DNA from: a marine gamma proteobacterium HTCC2143 | GTDB taxonomy: Bacteria; Pseudomonadota; Gammaproteobacteria; Pseudomonadales; Dasaniaceae | Assembly: GCA_000169075.1 (NCBI GenBank) | Contig: AAVT01000001.1 | Coordinates: 186,001 to 250,000, forward strand | DNA length: 64,000 nucleotides | Direction of reading: 5' to 3' | In this document: positions 49,280 to 59,225 of the stretch, piece after piece | How the letters are laid out: each line of letters opens with the position of its first letter | Numbering within the stretch: the stretch's first letter is position 1 | Made by a program: the position numbers and the translations under genes | The notes under the pieces: model-generated | Databases searched by the model: none | Seen by the model: the letters and a program-made list of their open reading frames with translations, nothing else | What the model was told of the DNA's origin: nothing

Positions 49280-49858
49280 TCACTGCTGCAAAAAGTTTCG
49301 TAGCAAATCATGTCCATGTTCGGTCAAAATCGACTCTGGATGAAACTGGACACCCTCTATTGGGAGGGTTTTATGACGAACACCCATGATCTCATCAACC
49401 CCACCCGTATCGGTTTGAGTCCACGCTGTAATTTCCAAACAATCTGGGAAACTTTCTTTCTCGATCACCAGAGAATGATAACGCGTTGCTTCGAAGGGGT
49501 TTCTTAAACCGCTAAAAACGCCTTGATTGTTATGATAAATTGGCGATGTTTTACCATGCATGACCTGACGAGCCCTGACGATTTTTCCACCAAAAACCTG
49601 ACCAATACTCTGATGACCCAAACAAATACCCAGAATTGGCAGTTGTCCGGAAAACCTTTCTATAACGGCCATCGAAATTCCTGCTTCATTAGGCGTACAA
49701 GGCCCCGGAGAAATAACAATTCGATCGGGCTGCAGATCAGCCACTTGTTCTACGGTAATTTCATCGTTACGAACAACATTTACATCGGCTTTCAATTCGC
49801 CGAGGTATTGCACCACGTTGTAAGTAAAAGAGTCGTAATTATCGATCATCAGTAGCAT
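49280..49858 (-). CDS. trpG: Anthranilate synthase component II (glutamine amidotransferase)
   Basis: Class I glutamine amidotransferase giving ammonia to TrpE; 192 residues. The catalytic Cys is in [16 protein letters not shown] and the His/Glu pair in [16 protein letters not shown] 49858 is chosen because the protein then begins [14 protein letters not shown], the family start, with GAGGAGT just before it. It may also serve para-aminobenzoate synthesis, as TrpG does in some bacteria. It begins five bases after the trpE stop. Confidence 0.97.
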   Translation of the reverse strand: MLLMIDNYDSFTYNVVQYLGELKADVNVVRNDEITVEQVADLQPDRIVISPGPCTPNEAGISMAVIERFSGQLPILGICLGHQSIGQVFGGKIVRARQVMHGKTSPIYHNNQGVFSGLRNPFEATRYHSLVIEKESFPDCLEITAWTQTDTGGVDEIMGVRHKTLPIEGVQFHPESILTEHGHDLLRNFLQQ

Positions 49859-49863
49859 AGTAA

Positions 49864-51360
49864 TTACTCCTCGTCCGCTTGCTGTGGCACCATAGCTGCG
49901 GCTCGAAATAAGGCCCGCGCTTTGTTCAATGATTCTTTCCATTCCAACCGAGGAATTGAGTCGGCAACAACTCCACCCCCAGCTTGAACATAGAGTTTTT
50001 TGTCTTTAATGACGCCAGTGCGAATAGCTATAGCGGTATCCATATTACCGTTCCAACCGAGATACCCTACCGCACCGCCATAGACACCACGTTTCACCGA
50101 CTCTAATTCATCGATAATTTCCATCGCACGAATTTTTGGCGCGCCACTCAATGTCCCCGCGGGCAGTGTAGCCCGCAACACGTCCATTGCAGTCTTACCT
50201 TTACGAAGTTTGCCAGTCACGTTAGAAACAATATGCATGACGTGCGAATAACGCTCAACAATCATTTTGTCAGTGAGCTCTACCGAGCCGATCTCTGATA
50301 CTCTGCCTACATCATTGCGACCTAAATCTATCAGCATTAAATGTTCGGCAATTTCTTTAGGATCGGCCAGTAACTCGGCCTCTAGGGCGCGATCTTCTTC
50401 ATCGGTATAACCGCGGCGACGTGTACCAGCTATTGGACGTACCGTGATAACGCCGTCTTCGAGTCGTGCCAGAATTTCCGGGGACGAACCGGCAATATAA
50501 AAATCCTTCAAATTAAGGAAGTACATGTAGGGAGAAGGGTTTAAATTACGCAAAGCTCGGTAAAGATTAAGTGGCTCACCAGTAAAATCAGCAACTAAGC
50601 GCTGAGAGGGCACAACCTGCATGACGTCACCCGCCAATACATACTCTTTTATAGTTTCTACTGCCTGCTTGTAAGCACTCTCACCAGACTCAGAAACGAA
50701 ATCGTTTTCACTAATTCGTCCGGCCTGGTCTTCCTGCGCTAGTGAAACCGCAGGCAATATGGGGGCCGGTTTTTGCAGTTGTTCGACGAGCTCGGTAATT
50801 CTAGCCTGTGCCTGTGCGTAGGCATTGGGCAGCGCGGGGTCCGCATGGATGATCAGGCGTATTGTCCCTGACAGATTATCAAATACCAACATTTCGTCGG
50901 ATACCATCAACAAAATATCCGGCGTACCTAACTTATCTTCGGGCATAGAATCGCGTAAGCGCTTTTCAACATAACGCACAGTGTCATAGCCGAAATATCC
51001 CACCAGACCACCAGAGAAAGCTGGCATATCGTCGAGTTCAGGAACTCGATAACGATGTTGAAACTCTTCAACAAAAGCTAAAGGGTCTTCTAAGTCGAGC
51101 CGCTCGACGACCTTACCATCGGTTTCAATGGTAGCGACATAACCGAAAATTTTCAGCACAGTATGACAGGGCAGCCCGATAATCGAATAACGACCCCACT
51201 TTTCTCCGCCCTGAACTGATTCAAACAAATAGGAATACTCCCCGTCGGCTAACTTCAGATAGCTACTAAGCGGCGTGTCGAGATCAGCAAGGACCTCACG
51301 ACTTACAGGGATACGGTTATAATGCTGGCTTGCCAATTCAGAAAAACGTTGGGCGTCCAT
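49864..51360 (-). CDS. trpE: Anthranilate synthase component I
   Basis: Chorismate-utilising enzyme of 498 residues making anthranilate with TrpG. The feedback site motif near the N-terminus reads [11 protein letters not shown] (the LLES-type region follows as [10 protein letters not shown]). The catalytic domain shows [40 protein letters not shown] and [22 protein letters not shown] lies close before the ATG. Unlike Pseudomonas aeruginosa, where trpE is separate from trpGDC, here trpE leads directly into trpG. A likely leader peptide lies 89 bases upstream. Confidence 0.97.
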   Translation of the reverse strand: MDAQRFSELASQHYNRIPVSREVLADLDTPLSSYLKLADGEYSYLFESVQGGEKWGRYSIIGLPCHTVLKIFGYVATIETDGKVVERLDLEDPLAFVEEFQHRYRVPELDDMPAFSGGLVGYFGYDTVRYVEKRLRDSMPEDKLGTPDILLMVSDEMLVFDNLSGTIRLIIHADPALPNAYAQAQARITELVEQLQKPAPILPAVSLAQEDQAGRISENDFVSESGESAYKQAVETIKEYVLAGDVMQVVPSQRLVADFTGEPLNLYRALRNLNPSPYMYFLNLKDFYIAGSSPEILARLEDGVITVRPIAGTRRRGYTDEEDRALEAELLADPKEIAEHLMLIDLGRNDVGRVSEIGSVELTDKMIVERYSHVMHIVSNVTGKLRKGKTAMDVLRATLPAGTLSGAPKIRAMEIIDELESVKRGVYGGAVGYLGWNGNMDTAIAIRTGVIKDKKLYVQAGGGVVADSIPRLEWKESLNKARALFRAAAMVPQQADEE

Positions 51361-51410
51361 TGAGGGGATCCTTTGAGAAAAACGGTTTAAACAATCAATT
51401 CAGAAAATGT

Positions 51411-51440
51411 CGGTTTTGACCCGCAGGGTCAAGCCAACCG
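51411..51440 (-). promoter_or_regulatory. Hairpin in the trpE leader (possible attenuator element)
   Basis: The transcript can fold a seven-bp perfect stem TTGACCC/GGGTCAA with a three-base loop (51432-51416), extended by CGGTT (51440-51436) and AACCG (51415-51411) across a three-base bulge. It starts eight bases after the stop codon of a Trp-rich leader frame. Only TTTT follows shortly after, so it may be an antiterminator or pause hairpin and not the terminator itself. Confidence 0.45.
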
Positions 51441-51448
51441 GAGCGGTA

Positions 51449-51484
51449 TTACCATCGCCAGCGCATAATCGCGCGCTTACCCAT
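51449..51484 (-). CDS. trpL: Putative trp leader peptide
   Basis: An 11-codon frame reading MGKRAIMRWRW then TAA, with two Trp codons in its last three sense codons. It lies 89 bases upstream of trpE in the same direction, about 27 bases after the predicted transcript start, and just before a strong hairpin. This is the classical layout of a tryptophan attenuator, in which ribosome stalling at Trp codons changes leader folding. A longer in-frame ATG exists further upstream. The ribosome-binding site (GAG, five bases before) is weak. Confidence 0.5.
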   Translation of the reverse strand: MGKRAIMRWRW

Positions 51485-51518
51485 GAGTGCTCGAACGCTG
51501 AGCGGGCAATTTCTGTAT

Positions 51519-51547
51519 TGTATAGTCATAGTTCTACGCTGATTAAA
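51519..51547 (-). promoter_or_regulatory. Candidate trpE promoter
   Basis: On the minus strand TTTAAT (51547-51542), 17 bases, TATACA (51524-51519) would start transcription near 51511, just ahead of the leader frame. The -35 box is poor, so confidence is low. Confidence 0.35.
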
Positions 51548-51813
51548 ATTCGTAAACTCATTCGTTTTCCAGCCCCATCACTTATGGGCAGGAGGATCCA
51601 ACGGCATTGTAACCAAGACCTGACAGTAATTAAAGTAGTCAACCAGAGAAAATTGAGGGTGAGCGCTGAGTGGGCGACAAAGCCTGCTGTCTTCTAGGCA
51701 GGGCTAAGGCGACAGCTGCTAACCCACTTTGAGTAAGACTATCACTCCCCTACCGAGCTCACTAATAGCACCTTCCCATCAGACACACTCATCAAGAGGG
51801 CAAAGCCAAACTT
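51548..51813. other. Intergenic spacer between trp leader and Tag-like gene
   Basis: No convincing gene is visible in these 266 bases. A plus-strand frame through the area has no ribosome-binding site or recognisable family. A weak hairpin (AGCCTGC with GCAGGGCT, about 51680-51706) is the only local structure noticed. Confidence 0.5.
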
Positions 51814-52524
51814 TTACCGCGATGACTCACTAGACCGAACACCAACAACGTTGTTGCCATGGCAGTAAGAAACTAACCGACTTAACTCCATCAAACTACG
51901 TCCAGACTCCTGCTGTAGGTCATTGAAAAAACGCTGCGAGTTATTCAGCGCTGATTTAGTGGTGATACCTGTTTCGACAATATTGTGCTCGCGCAGAAAA
52001 CCTTCGACATCTCGGCTCAGTAAAAACGTATCCTTGCCCAATGCACGCAGGGCATAAGGACCGATATTACCACCTAAACGCGTGCCATTTTTTTTCAAAT
52101 ATAACCACAATCCGGTAATGTCTTCCGTTGACCAGTTGGCAATAAATTCGGCAAAACTCACATTGTAGTGACGGCGCACCGAATCGATGAAGATGGCATT
52201 TTCTCGTATGGCCCATATTTTCTTATGGTTGCGGATAATCTTCTTGTCCTGAGATTTTCGTTCGAGCATGTCATCAGGCATCATCAATAACTTGTCGATA
52301 TCGAAGTCCCAAAATAACTCCTCAAAATTAGCCCACTTAGCTTCAACCACTCGCCACACGAAGCCCGATTGAAAGACTTTCTTCGACAGCTCCGCAAGAT
52401 AAGTAGCATCCGGGATATTTTTTAGGGCTCGCTGGTGTTTAGGCTTGTCTAACAGGGCTTCGACTTGCCTGGCGCCGCCTTTTCTTAAACAAGCAGTGTC
52501 GTAAATACTATTATACGTAACCAA
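51814..52524 (-). CDS. Divergent DNA-3-methyladenine glycosylase I (Tag)-like protein
   Basis: HhH-fold protein of 236 residues related to Tag. The segment FQSGFVWRVVEAKWANFEE (about 51-69) matches Tag's QAGLSW helix, and the later KIIRNHKKIWAIRENA matches GIIRHRGKIQAIIGNA. Compared with E. coli Tag, the pocket residue Trp46 is kept (Trp57), but the position of Glu38 is Lys49, and the N- and C-terminal zinc ligands (Cys4, His17, His175, Cys179) are not apparent. It may bind a different lesion or have lost base excision. It lies 40 bases after gph in the same direction. Confidence 0.75.
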   Translation of the reverse strand: MVTYNSIYDTACLRKGGARQVEALLDKPKHQRALKNIPDATYLAELSKKVFQSGFVWRVVEAKWANFEELFWDFDIDKLLMMPDDMLERKSQDKKIIRNHKKIWAIRENAIFIDSVRRHYNVSFAEFIANWSTEDITGLWLYLKKNGTRLGGNIGPYALRALGKDTFLLSRDVEGFLREHNIVETGITTKSALNNSQRFFNDLQQESGRSLMELSRLVSYCHGNNVVGVRSSESSR

Positions 52525-52563
52525 AGTGTTTCCTCGGGGCCCTTCAGAAACGGGCCGTTCAAA

Positions 52564-53259
52564 CTACCGCCTAACCAAATCAAAGATCGAGCCAACCACG
52601 ATATCGGGATGAGAGCCTGCTATTGGTTCACCGTGATTGTACCCGTAGTTCACCGCCGCGACCGGCATTTTTGCCGCTCTGGCAGCTTGCACGTCATTGC
52701 AAGAGTCACCAATCATCAAACATGTTTCTGGCGGCACATTTAAGACTTCGCAAGCGTGCAGCAATGGCAGTGCTGACGGCTTTTTCTGTGACGTACAGGC
52801 GCCGCCAACAAGCGCGACAAAATAGTGATCGATGTCCAATCCCGACAGCAGTGTGGGAACAAACTCCACCAGCTTGTTAGTTACGACCGCCATTGGCACT
52901 CCATGGCTGCGCCAAACCTTCAGCGCGTCAACCACCCCTGGGTATAAATGACTATAACAACCATTGGTTTGTCGGTATTCCTCTAGAAATAATGCCAACG
53001 TTGAATCAACCCGGTGATCGCTAATTTGATGCTCAGCCTGCCCGACCGCAAACGCCAAGGCCCGGTGGACCAGTTTTTTGGCACCATTTCCCACCCAGCC
53101 CCGCACTCGCTCCTCTCCCACAACTGGCAATGCCAACCTTGTCAAAACAGTATCCATAGCGACAGCCAAATCAGGCGCACTGTCTACCAAGGTGCCATCC
53201 AGATCGAACAACACCGCCCGAGGAAAATCAGCACCAAAATAGCGTTTGATAAAGTCCAT
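52564..53259 (-). CDS. gph: Phosphoglycolate phosphatase
   Basis: HAD-superfamily phosphatase, 231 residues, removing phosphate from 2-phosphoglycolate produced in DNA repair. Motif I is LFDLDGTLVDSAPD (Asp nucleophile at about residue 18-19), motif II the Thr in VVTNKL, motif III the Lys of SQKKPSALPL, and motif IV MIGDSCNDVQAAR. It starts 13 bases after rpe, matching the rpe-gph order near trpE in Pseudomonas. Confidence 0.95.
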   Translation of the reverse strand: MDFIKRYFGADFPRAVLFDLDGTLVDSAPDLAVAMDTVLTRLALPVVGEERVRGWVGNGAKKLVHRALAFAVGQAEHQISDHRVDSTLALFLEEYRQTNGCYSHLYPGVVDALKVWRSHGVPMAVVTNKLVEFVPTLLSGLDIDHYFVALVGGACTSQKKPSALPLLHACEVLNVPPETCLMIGDSCNDVQAARAAKMPVAAVNYGYNHGEPIAGSHPDIVVGSIFDLVRR

Positions 53260-53272
53260 AACTGCCGACTAC

Positions 53273-53950
53273 TTACCCGTTGTTAGTCAGCGCTAGCTGA
53301 TCTCGCATCGCATTAATCGCCTCTTTGTAGTCCGGCTTGTTATAGATAGCAGAACCGGCAACAAAGGTATCAGCTCCAGCTTCGGCAATATCCCGGATAT
53401 TGTCGGCAGTGACCCCGCCATCAACTTCCAGCCGAATATCAAATCCACTCGCATCTATTAATTGTCTCACTTCACGCAGTTTGTCCAGTGTTCCGGGAAT
53501 AAATGCCTGACCACCAAAACCGGGATTTACCGACATTAACAAAATCATATCGAGCTTATCCATGACATACTTGAGCGACTCCACTCCCATGGCTGGATTC
53601 AATACCAAACCGGCTTTACAACCAGCATCACGGATCATTGCTAATGATCGATCTAGATGGGTAGTTGCGTCCGGATGAAAGGTGATATAGCTAGCCCCGG
53701 CATCGGCAAAATCCGCGATTAGTGCATCCACAGGGCTAACCATTAAGTGCACATCGATCGGGGCAGTAACGCCATAATCACGCAAGGCCTTACATACCAT
53801 CGGGCCAATCGTTAGATTTGGTACATAGTGATTATCCATCACATCAAAGTGAATAATATCGGCACCGGCATTTAAAACCGCATCCACTTCTTCACCCAGC
53901 CGGGCAAAATCCGCCGACAGAATGGACGGGGCAATCAGATAATCACTCAT
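53273..53950 (-). CDS. rpe: Ribulose-phosphate 3-epimerase
   Basis: Interconverts ribulose 5-phosphate and xylulose 5-phosphate in the pentose phosphate pathway, 225 residues. TIM-barrel motifs are [33 protein letters not shown] (metal His and Asp), [10 protein letters not shown] and LEVDGGVT. It is the first gene of the rpe-gph-tag-like run and is divergent from the DUF3530 gene over 95 bases. Confidence 0.97.
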   Translation of the reverse strand: MSDYLIAPSILSADFARLGEEVDAVLNAGADIIHFDVMDNHYVPNLTIGPMVCKALRDYGVTAPIDVHLMVSPVDALIADFADAGASYITFHPDATTHLDRSLAMIRDAGCKAGLVLNPAMGVESLKYVMDKLDMILLMSVNPGFGGQAFIPGTLDKLREVRQLIDASGFDIRLEVDGGVTADNIRDIAEAGADTFVAGSAIYNKPDYKEAINAMRDQLALTNNG

Positions 53951-54045
53951 AACTTGGCCTTTGATTTTTAAACACGTTAAATTAACGAGGAACTCCTGCT
54001 ATTCTACTGAAATCCGCACAGCAAATCAGTAAGACGTAACGCTCT

Positions 54046-54831
54046 ATGACAAAAACTATCCTGACACTCTTATCTTTATTGTGCATTCCGGCACTCTCAC
54101 TAGCTCAGGGCACCGGCCAAGACACTGGCAAAGAAAGTCTTTTCGACCAACAGGTAGCCGAACAAGAAAAGGTCTGGCTTAACGTCGGCGAACAACAGCA
54201 ACTGGCATTCTATTTAACTGAATCAAGTGGCACGGCCTATGGCGGCGTCTTATTGATACCCGATATTGCCAAACACCCGGCTACGCTCGGCTCAATCAAC
54301 ACCATGAGAATTGCGCTATCGAAACACCACTGGAGCACGTTGGCACTGAATATGGGAGGCGCCAATGAAGCGCAATCTCTCGACTTAATTGCCGCTGGAA
54401 TACAGTTTTTCAACGAAAAAGAGATTTATAACATTGCCATCCTAGGTGAGGGACGAGGGGCAGCGCACGCTATTCTTTATCTGGCGTCAAAGCCACCAAC
54501 CGATGCAAATAGCGCAAAGACAGACCGGATCAGTGCACTGATAATGGTCGACGCCCATAATTCAACCTCTGACAACGAAGCTCACATTCTGCAAAAACTG
54601 GCCGAGGTTGCAATTCCGGTACTCGATGCATTTTCGAATGGCGATTACATTGAACAACGACAAGCCGATAAGCGTAAAGACACAGCGCGCGAAACACTCA
54701 ACAAAACTTATCATCAAGTGCGACTGCCGCAAGCCTCGGGAGAACAGCAAAACGGCGACAACCGTGTCACCAAGCGGATTCGTGGTTGGCTGGACAAAAA
54801 TATTGCCAATCTTACGGCGCCCCTAATATAG
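54046..54831 (+). CDS. DUF3530 family exported protein
   Basis: 261-residue protein with a signal peptide ([17 protein letters not shown]) and an alpha/beta-hydrolase-like core: [23 protein letters not shown] and the nucleophile-elbow-like LGEGRGAA, in which Ser is absent (Glu or Arg sits there). This fits DUF3530, a family of unknown function in gammaproteobacteria. Its final 20 bases overlap the convergent murU gene. Confidence 0.8.
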   Translation: MTKTILTLLSLLCIPALSLAQGTGQDTGKESLFDQQVAEQEKVWLNVGEQQQLAFYLTESSGTAYGGVLLIPDIAKHPATLGSINTMRIALSKHHWSTLALNMGGANEAQSLDLIAAGIQFFNEKEIYNIAILGEGRGAAHAILYLASKPPTDANSAKTDRISALIMVDAHNSTSDNEAHILQKLAEVAIPVLDAFSNGDYIEQRQADKRKDTARETLNKTYHQVRLPQASGEQQNGDNRVTKRIRGWLDKNIANLTAPLI

Positions 54832-55492
54832 CTCGCTCCAACTCCTTTAAACGGGTCGGTGTGCCGACATCTGTCCATTGTCCTTTAAAATAGCGACCAC
54901 TCACTTTCCCCGTAGCCATCGCATCGATCAATGGCTGTCTCAATGGAAATGGCCCACTGGGACAAAAAGAAAATAACTCTGGATGCAGCACGGCAATGCC
55001 AGAATAAGTAAGACCAATACCCCTCTCGCTAAAACGATCAGCCACTAAGAATCCCTTTTCTGTCAAGGAGAAGTCTCCCTGAGGGTTGTGCTCAGGATTG
55101 GCAACCATAACCAGATGAGCCAGATCGATATCCAATCCCGTCAATTGGCTGTAGTCGAAGTCTGTCCAAACATCACCATTGCTGAGAATGAAGGGGGCGC
55201 CCCCTAACAAAGGCAATGCGTTGGCAATACCTGCACCAGTATTCAGCGGTTCCTTTTCAGCAGAATACTGAATACTGGCGCCGTAAGCAGAGCCGTCTCG
55301 CAACGTCTCTTCAATCATTTCACCGAGGTAGGCATGGTTAATGACAATATCTTTTACGCCGGCCGCGACCAGCGCCTCAATGTGGTAAACGATCAACGGT
55401 TTACCCGCACAAAGTAACAGCGGCTTGGGTAAATTATCCGTCAATGGACGCATCCGTTTGCCCAAACCTGCAGCTAAAATCATCGCTTTCAT
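54812..55492 (-). CDS. murU: N-acetylmuramate alpha-1-phosphate uridylyltransferase
   Basis: Nucleotidyltransferase of 226 residues that makes UDP-MurNAc from MurNAc 1-phosphate in peptidoglycan recycling. The nucleotide-binding start [16 protein letters not shown] and KPLL (Lys) are present, with [11 protein letters not shown] as the metal-binding Asp region. ATG 55492 is chosen (MKAMILAAG), one base after the amgK stop; upstream 55510 would overlap amgK. With AmgK it forms the MurU-AmgK bypass known from Pseudomonas putida, which avoids de novo UDP-MurNAc synthesis and gives intrinsic fosfomycin tolerance there. Confidence 0.93.
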   Translation of the reverse strand: MKAMILAAGLGKRMRPLTDNLPKPLLLCAGKPLIVYHIEALVAAGVKDIVINHAYLGEMIEETLRDGSAYGASIQYSAEKEPLNTGAGIANALPLLGGAPFILSNGDVWTDFDYSQLTGLDIDLAHLVMVANPEHNPQGDFSLTEKGFLVADRFSERGIGLTYSGIAVLHPELFSFCPSGPFPLRQPLIDAMATGKVSGRYFKGQWTDVGTPTRLKELERAILGAP

Positions 55493-55493
55493 A

Positions 55494-56516
55494 TCAACAA
55501 CCCCTGCCAATTAGTTGTAACATTTCTTTAAGCGCTGACATTTCAGGTCTTCGCTTAACAACAATATCGATATAATTGAAAAAACGGTCGACGTCGTCGA
55601 GATAGCGTGGTTTACCGTCTCGGTGGCAAATACGCGAGAAAATTCCTATCACTTTTAGATGCCGCTGAGTGACCATAAAGTCACAATCGCAGACGAATTG
55701 TTCAAAGACGCGAGGCACCGGTATGCCTGCGTCCAGAGCCTTCAGCCAGTAGTGTCGAAGCCATTCTTCTACCTTATCTTGCGGCCAACTGATAAAGGCA
55801 TCACTGAACAGACTTGCAATATCATAGCTGACAGGACCATAAACGGCATCCTGAAAGTCCAAAACACCCACGCCTCGATCGTCGCGTGTGTTCATCATTA
55901 AGTTTCGAGGCATATAATCTCGGTGAACAAATACCTTTCTCTGCGATAAAATCTGTTCAATCAGCTGATTAAATAGCTGCTCAAGGGTCTTCGCCAGTCG
56001 TTCATCAATGACGATACCCAAATGGCATCGTAGGTACCATTCTGGAAAAAGATCCAGCTCTCTGCGCAACAGTGCCTCATCGTAGGCGGGTAAGTTTTCC
56101 GCGTTGATACTGGACTGAAAAGTAATCAGTGCGTCAATGGCATCAGCAAACAGTGTATCGGCCTGCGTCAACTTAAATCCCTCACCTGTCATCACATCCA
56201 GATACGTATCAGCACCTAGATCGCTAAGCAATAAAAATCCGCGCTCGACATCCTCCGCAATAATCTCAGGGACCAGTACTCCGGCATCAGCCAGGAGTCC
56301 GGCAATTTTTACGAACGGGCGACAATCTTCATAGTCCGGCGGAGCATCCATAGCAATCAGCGAACGTCCATCTAGCTGGTAGCGAAAGTAGCGCCTGAAA
56401 CCAGCATCACTGCCGGCGGAGCTTCCCGCAAGATGAGCACCCAGCTGTTGTTCGAGCCACTGCTCTAACTGCTGTTGACGAAGATCAACAGCAGCATTTG
56501 CCAATTCCAAAGACAA
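55494..56516 (-). CDS. amgK: N-acetylmuramate/N-acetylglucosamine kinase
   Basis: Anomeric sugar kinase of 340 residues with an aminoglycoside-phosphotransferase fold. The catalytic loop is [12 protein letters not shown] and the metal loop [19 protein letters not shown]; the N-lobe has [11 protein letters not shown]. It phosphorylates MurNAc at C1 for MurU. It is divergent from lptD across 122 bases, the same neighbourhood as in Pseudomonas, and one base ahead of murU, so the two form a coupled operon. Confidence 0.93.
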   Translation of the reverse strand: MSLELANAAVDLRQQQLEQWLEQQLGAHLAGSSAGSDAGFRRYFRYQLDGRSLIAMDAPPDYEDCRPFVKIAGLLADAGVLVPEIIAEDVERGFLLLSDLGADTYLDVMTGEGFKLTQADTLFADAIDALITFQSSINAENLPAYDEALLRRELDLFPEWYLRCHLGIVIDERLAKTLEQLFNQLIEQILSQRKVFVHRDYMPRNLMMNTRDDRGVGVLDFQDAVYGPVSYDIASLFSDAFISWPQDKVEEWLRHYWLKALDAGIPVPRVFEQFVCDCDFMVTQRHLKVIGIFSRICHRDGKPRYLDDVDRFFNYIDIVVKRRPEMSALKEMLQLIGRGC

Positions 56517-56610
56517 CGATAATTCTCCTAATGTTAGCCGCCTGATACGCGCTTTCCTGCCCGGAATGCTTTATTATCCACTTTCTTAAAAACAGGGGAA
56601 GGCTCAGTAA

Positions 56611-56622
56611 CTACTATAGTAG
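56611..56622. repeat. Palindrome CTACTATAGTAG upstream of lptD
   Basis: A perfect 12-base palindrome 17 bases before the lptD start, overlapping a TATAGT -10-like hexamer (56615-56620). It could be an operator or chance; no factor is recognised. Confidence 0.3.
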
Positions 56623-56638
56623 CTTAAGCTGGGAATTA

Positions 56639-59221
56639 ATGAGACCAAGCCGGACAATCATGGCCGAAACCAAGCACCACACCAAGAAATTTGCTCGACG
56701 ACTCCTGAGTGTCGCTCTCGTCATTTCACCAGCACCTGCAATAGCAGCGGGCTCGGTATACCCCCATCAGCAGTGGGCTTGCACAACAGCGGATCAAGGT
56801 CAGTGGTCCTGTCAACAACAAAACATCACGAGTGGGCAGCCCCAATTGCCGCTACCCCTTGGGCTACAGCGCCCACGTGATCGCCAGAGTACGCCGACTG
56901 ATGCCAAGAAAAATACCCCATCAGAAACACAAAACCCATGGGACTGGGTTAGCAAAGCACAATTAGCAGACCCTTCACGCTGTCAAACAGGCTGTGACGG
57001 AGCCTACCAAGCGCCAAATGCCGATTGGCCCGATGCCGATAAAGACCCTGATCAGGCGTCCTTGCGGGCCACTGCCAATAATTCCGAAATCGAGGGGGAC
57101 GTCGTCTCACTCACCGGCAACGTCGCCGTTAGCCAAGGCAGCCGACAATTACTCGCGGATAAAGCCCGCCTCGATCGCAGCACTAACGAACTACTCATCG
57201 AAGGCGATGTAGCAATTCGTGAACCTGGTCTATTGATACGCGCGGATGAAGCACAAATCGATATGAATACCAGTCTAGGTGTCTTTACCAATGCTCGCTT
57301 TTTGCAGCATGACCGTGGTATTCGCGGAAATGCTTCAAAAATCCGACGCGACAGTGAGCTCACCATTGACCTCGAAAATGGCAGTTATACTCAGTGCACT
57401 CCGGACGACGAAAGCTGGTATATCAAAGCGGATGAGATCCACATTGATAATGAAGAGGGCTGGGGGTCGGCAAAAGGAGCGCGCTTACATGTGTCAACCG
57501 TGCCTATATTCTACACGCCATATATTACCTTCCCAATTGATGATCGACGCAAAACTGGCTTTCTCTTTCCTACACTCTCGAGTAGCAAAGAAAATGGCTT
57601 TGAACTAACAACACCTTACTACCTGAACCTGGCGCCTAACTACGACGCCACTATTGCACCTCGGTACATTGAAAATCGAGGGATGATGCTGGAAGCAGAA
57701 TTACGCCAGAAGAGTCGATTTGGCGAATGGGCCATCGGTGGCGCGCAACTGAAGGACGACCTCTTCACAGAAACGCCGTCACCCGAGAGCGAGGAAGATA
57801 CTCCGTCTCAGGAAAACCGTTGGCTGGGTAATATACAGCAAGCCGGGAACATTTTGGGTTTGTCGACCCGCATTGACTACAGTAAAGTCAGTGACAACGA
57901 CTTTTTTAAAGACTTGTCTACCAACAGCCTCGAACTCAAACGAAACAGACACTTAAATCAACAGGCGACACTCGGTTATCGCGATGACAACTGGCAGGTG
58001 GAGCTTACTGCTCAAGATCATCAAACGATAGATGATCTGCTTAATTCACAGTATCAGCTGATGCCACAACTCAGTATCGAGCGAAATAATAGTGGCGTGA
58101 ATTTTGAAACCGAGTGGCTGCTCAATGCAGAGTTCACCAGCTTTCAGCATGATCAGTCCATTGATGATGGCGGCTCTTTTGTCACCGGCGATAGAAACTT
58201 TGTAGAAGCGGGGCTCAGTTATCCCATGCGCTGGGCTGCAGGCTTTATTGTTCCCTCAGCTAAAATACGCTCACTCAGTTACGACCTTGACGAATTGAGT
58301 GCCGGCGACGACACGAGTCCGTCGGCGTCCACGCCACTCGTTACGCTGGACATGGGATTGATATTTGAGCGGACCGGTACTTTTTCTGGCAGCAGTTTTA
58401 CCCAAACTCTTGAGCCACGGTTATTTTATTTTTACAGCGACTACGACGATCAAATCGGCAACCCCAATTTCGATACTAAAGAACTGGATTTCAGTTACAG
58501 TCAATTGTTTCGCGATTCGAGATTCTCTGGTAACGACAGGCTAGATGATGCCAATCAAACATCGGTGGGTATTACCAGCCGCTTCATCAACAACGACGAT
58601 GGTCGAGAAATAATCACCCTCAGTATTGGGCAAATTTTCTACCTGGAAGACAGACGCGTGCAATTGGGATCATCGGCGTTCGAAGACACCGTATCAAATT
58701 CTAACATCGCGACAGAAATACAGATTCAACCCTCCGACAATACATGGCTTACTACCAGTTTGTTGTGGAACTCGCGCACCGATACAATCGACGAAGGCGG
58801 ATTTGGTGTCCACTATCAAACCAATAACAGCAGCCTTTACAATTTGGGTTATCGTTTTCGCCGCGATAGCGTCCGCACGCTAGGTAATACTCGACGAGAT
58901 TTATCGCAAGCCGATGCCTCTATCGTATTACCAATAACCGACCGCTGGAGTGTATTTGGTCGCTATCGTTATGATATCGAAGAACAGTACGCACTGGACG
59001 AAATGGTAGGCGTCCAATACGATGACTGCTGCTGGATGGTAAGATTGCTCTATCAACAGAGCGTCGACGACCAGTATGCCAATGAACTCAATGACCAAAT
59101 CATAGTCGAAAGAGACTATGCCTTCGTATTAGAGTTCCAATTAAAAGGGTTAGGCAGTCTCGGTAATAAAGCCGAGAGCTTCCTAAGAGAAAGTATTTTA
59201 GGATATGAAGACTTTGAGTGA
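56639..59221 (+). CDS. lptD: LPS-assembly protein LptD
   Basis: Outer-membrane beta-barrel that inserts lipopolysaccharide with LptE, 860 residues. A signal sequence (about 20-37, ending AIAA) is followed by a 100-residue linker, an OstA-type periplasmic jellyroll (about 148-290), then the barrel. Cys253 (TQCTP) and the adjacent pair Cys797-Cys798 (DDCCWM) correspond to the disulfide-forming cysteines of E. coli LptD, with Cys48 or Cys58 as partner. An extra CQTGC (115-119) is unusual. ATG 56660 is an alternative start. It is followed by surA, its chaperone, as in E. coli. Confidence 0.96.
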   Translation: MRPSRTIMAETKHHTKKFARRLLSVALVISPAPAIAAGSVYPHQQWACTTADQGQWSCQQQNITSGQPQLPLPLGLQRPRDRQSTPTDAKKNTPSETQNPWDWVSKAQLADPSRCQTGCDGAYQAPNADWPDADKDPDQASLRATANNSEIEGDVVSLTGNVAVSQGSRQLLADKARLDRSTNELLIEGDVAIREPGLLIRADEAQIDMNTSLGVFTNARFLQHDRGIRGNASKIRRDSELTIDLENGSYTQCTPDDESWYIKADEIHIDNEEGWGSAKGARLHVSTVPIFYTPYITFPIDDRRKTGFLFPTLSSSKENGFELTTPYYLNLAPNYDATIAPRYIENRGMMLEAELRQKSRFGEWAIGGAQLKDDLFTETPSPESEEDTPSQENRWLGNIQQAGNILGLSTRIDYSKVSDNDFFKDLSTNSLELKRNRHLNQQATLGYRDDNWQVELTAQDHQTIDDLLNSQYQLMPQLSIERNNSGVNFETEWLLNAEFTSFQHDQSIDDGGSFVTGDRNFVEAGLSYPMRWAAGFIVPSAKIRSLSYDLDELSAGDDTSPSASTPLVTLDMGLIFERTGTFSGSSFTQTLEPRLFYFYSDYDDQIGNPNFDTKELDFSYSQLFRDSRFSGNDRLDDANQTSVGITSRFINNDDGREIITLSIGQIFYLEDRRVQLGSSAFEDTVSNSNIATEIQIQPSDNTWLTTSLLWNSRTDTIDEGGFGVHYQTNNSSLYNLGYRFRRDSVRTLGNTRRDLSQADASIVLPITDRWSVFGRYRYDIEEQYALDEMVGVQYDDCCWMVRLLYQQSVDDQYANELNDQIIVERDYAFVLEFQLKGLGSLGNKAESFLRESILGYEDFE

Positions 59222-59225
59222 AACT

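Noticed and set aside
51407..51697. Plus-strand open frame of 96 codons upstream of trpE
   Set aside because: No family similarity or ribosome-binding site; it runs antisense to the trp leader.
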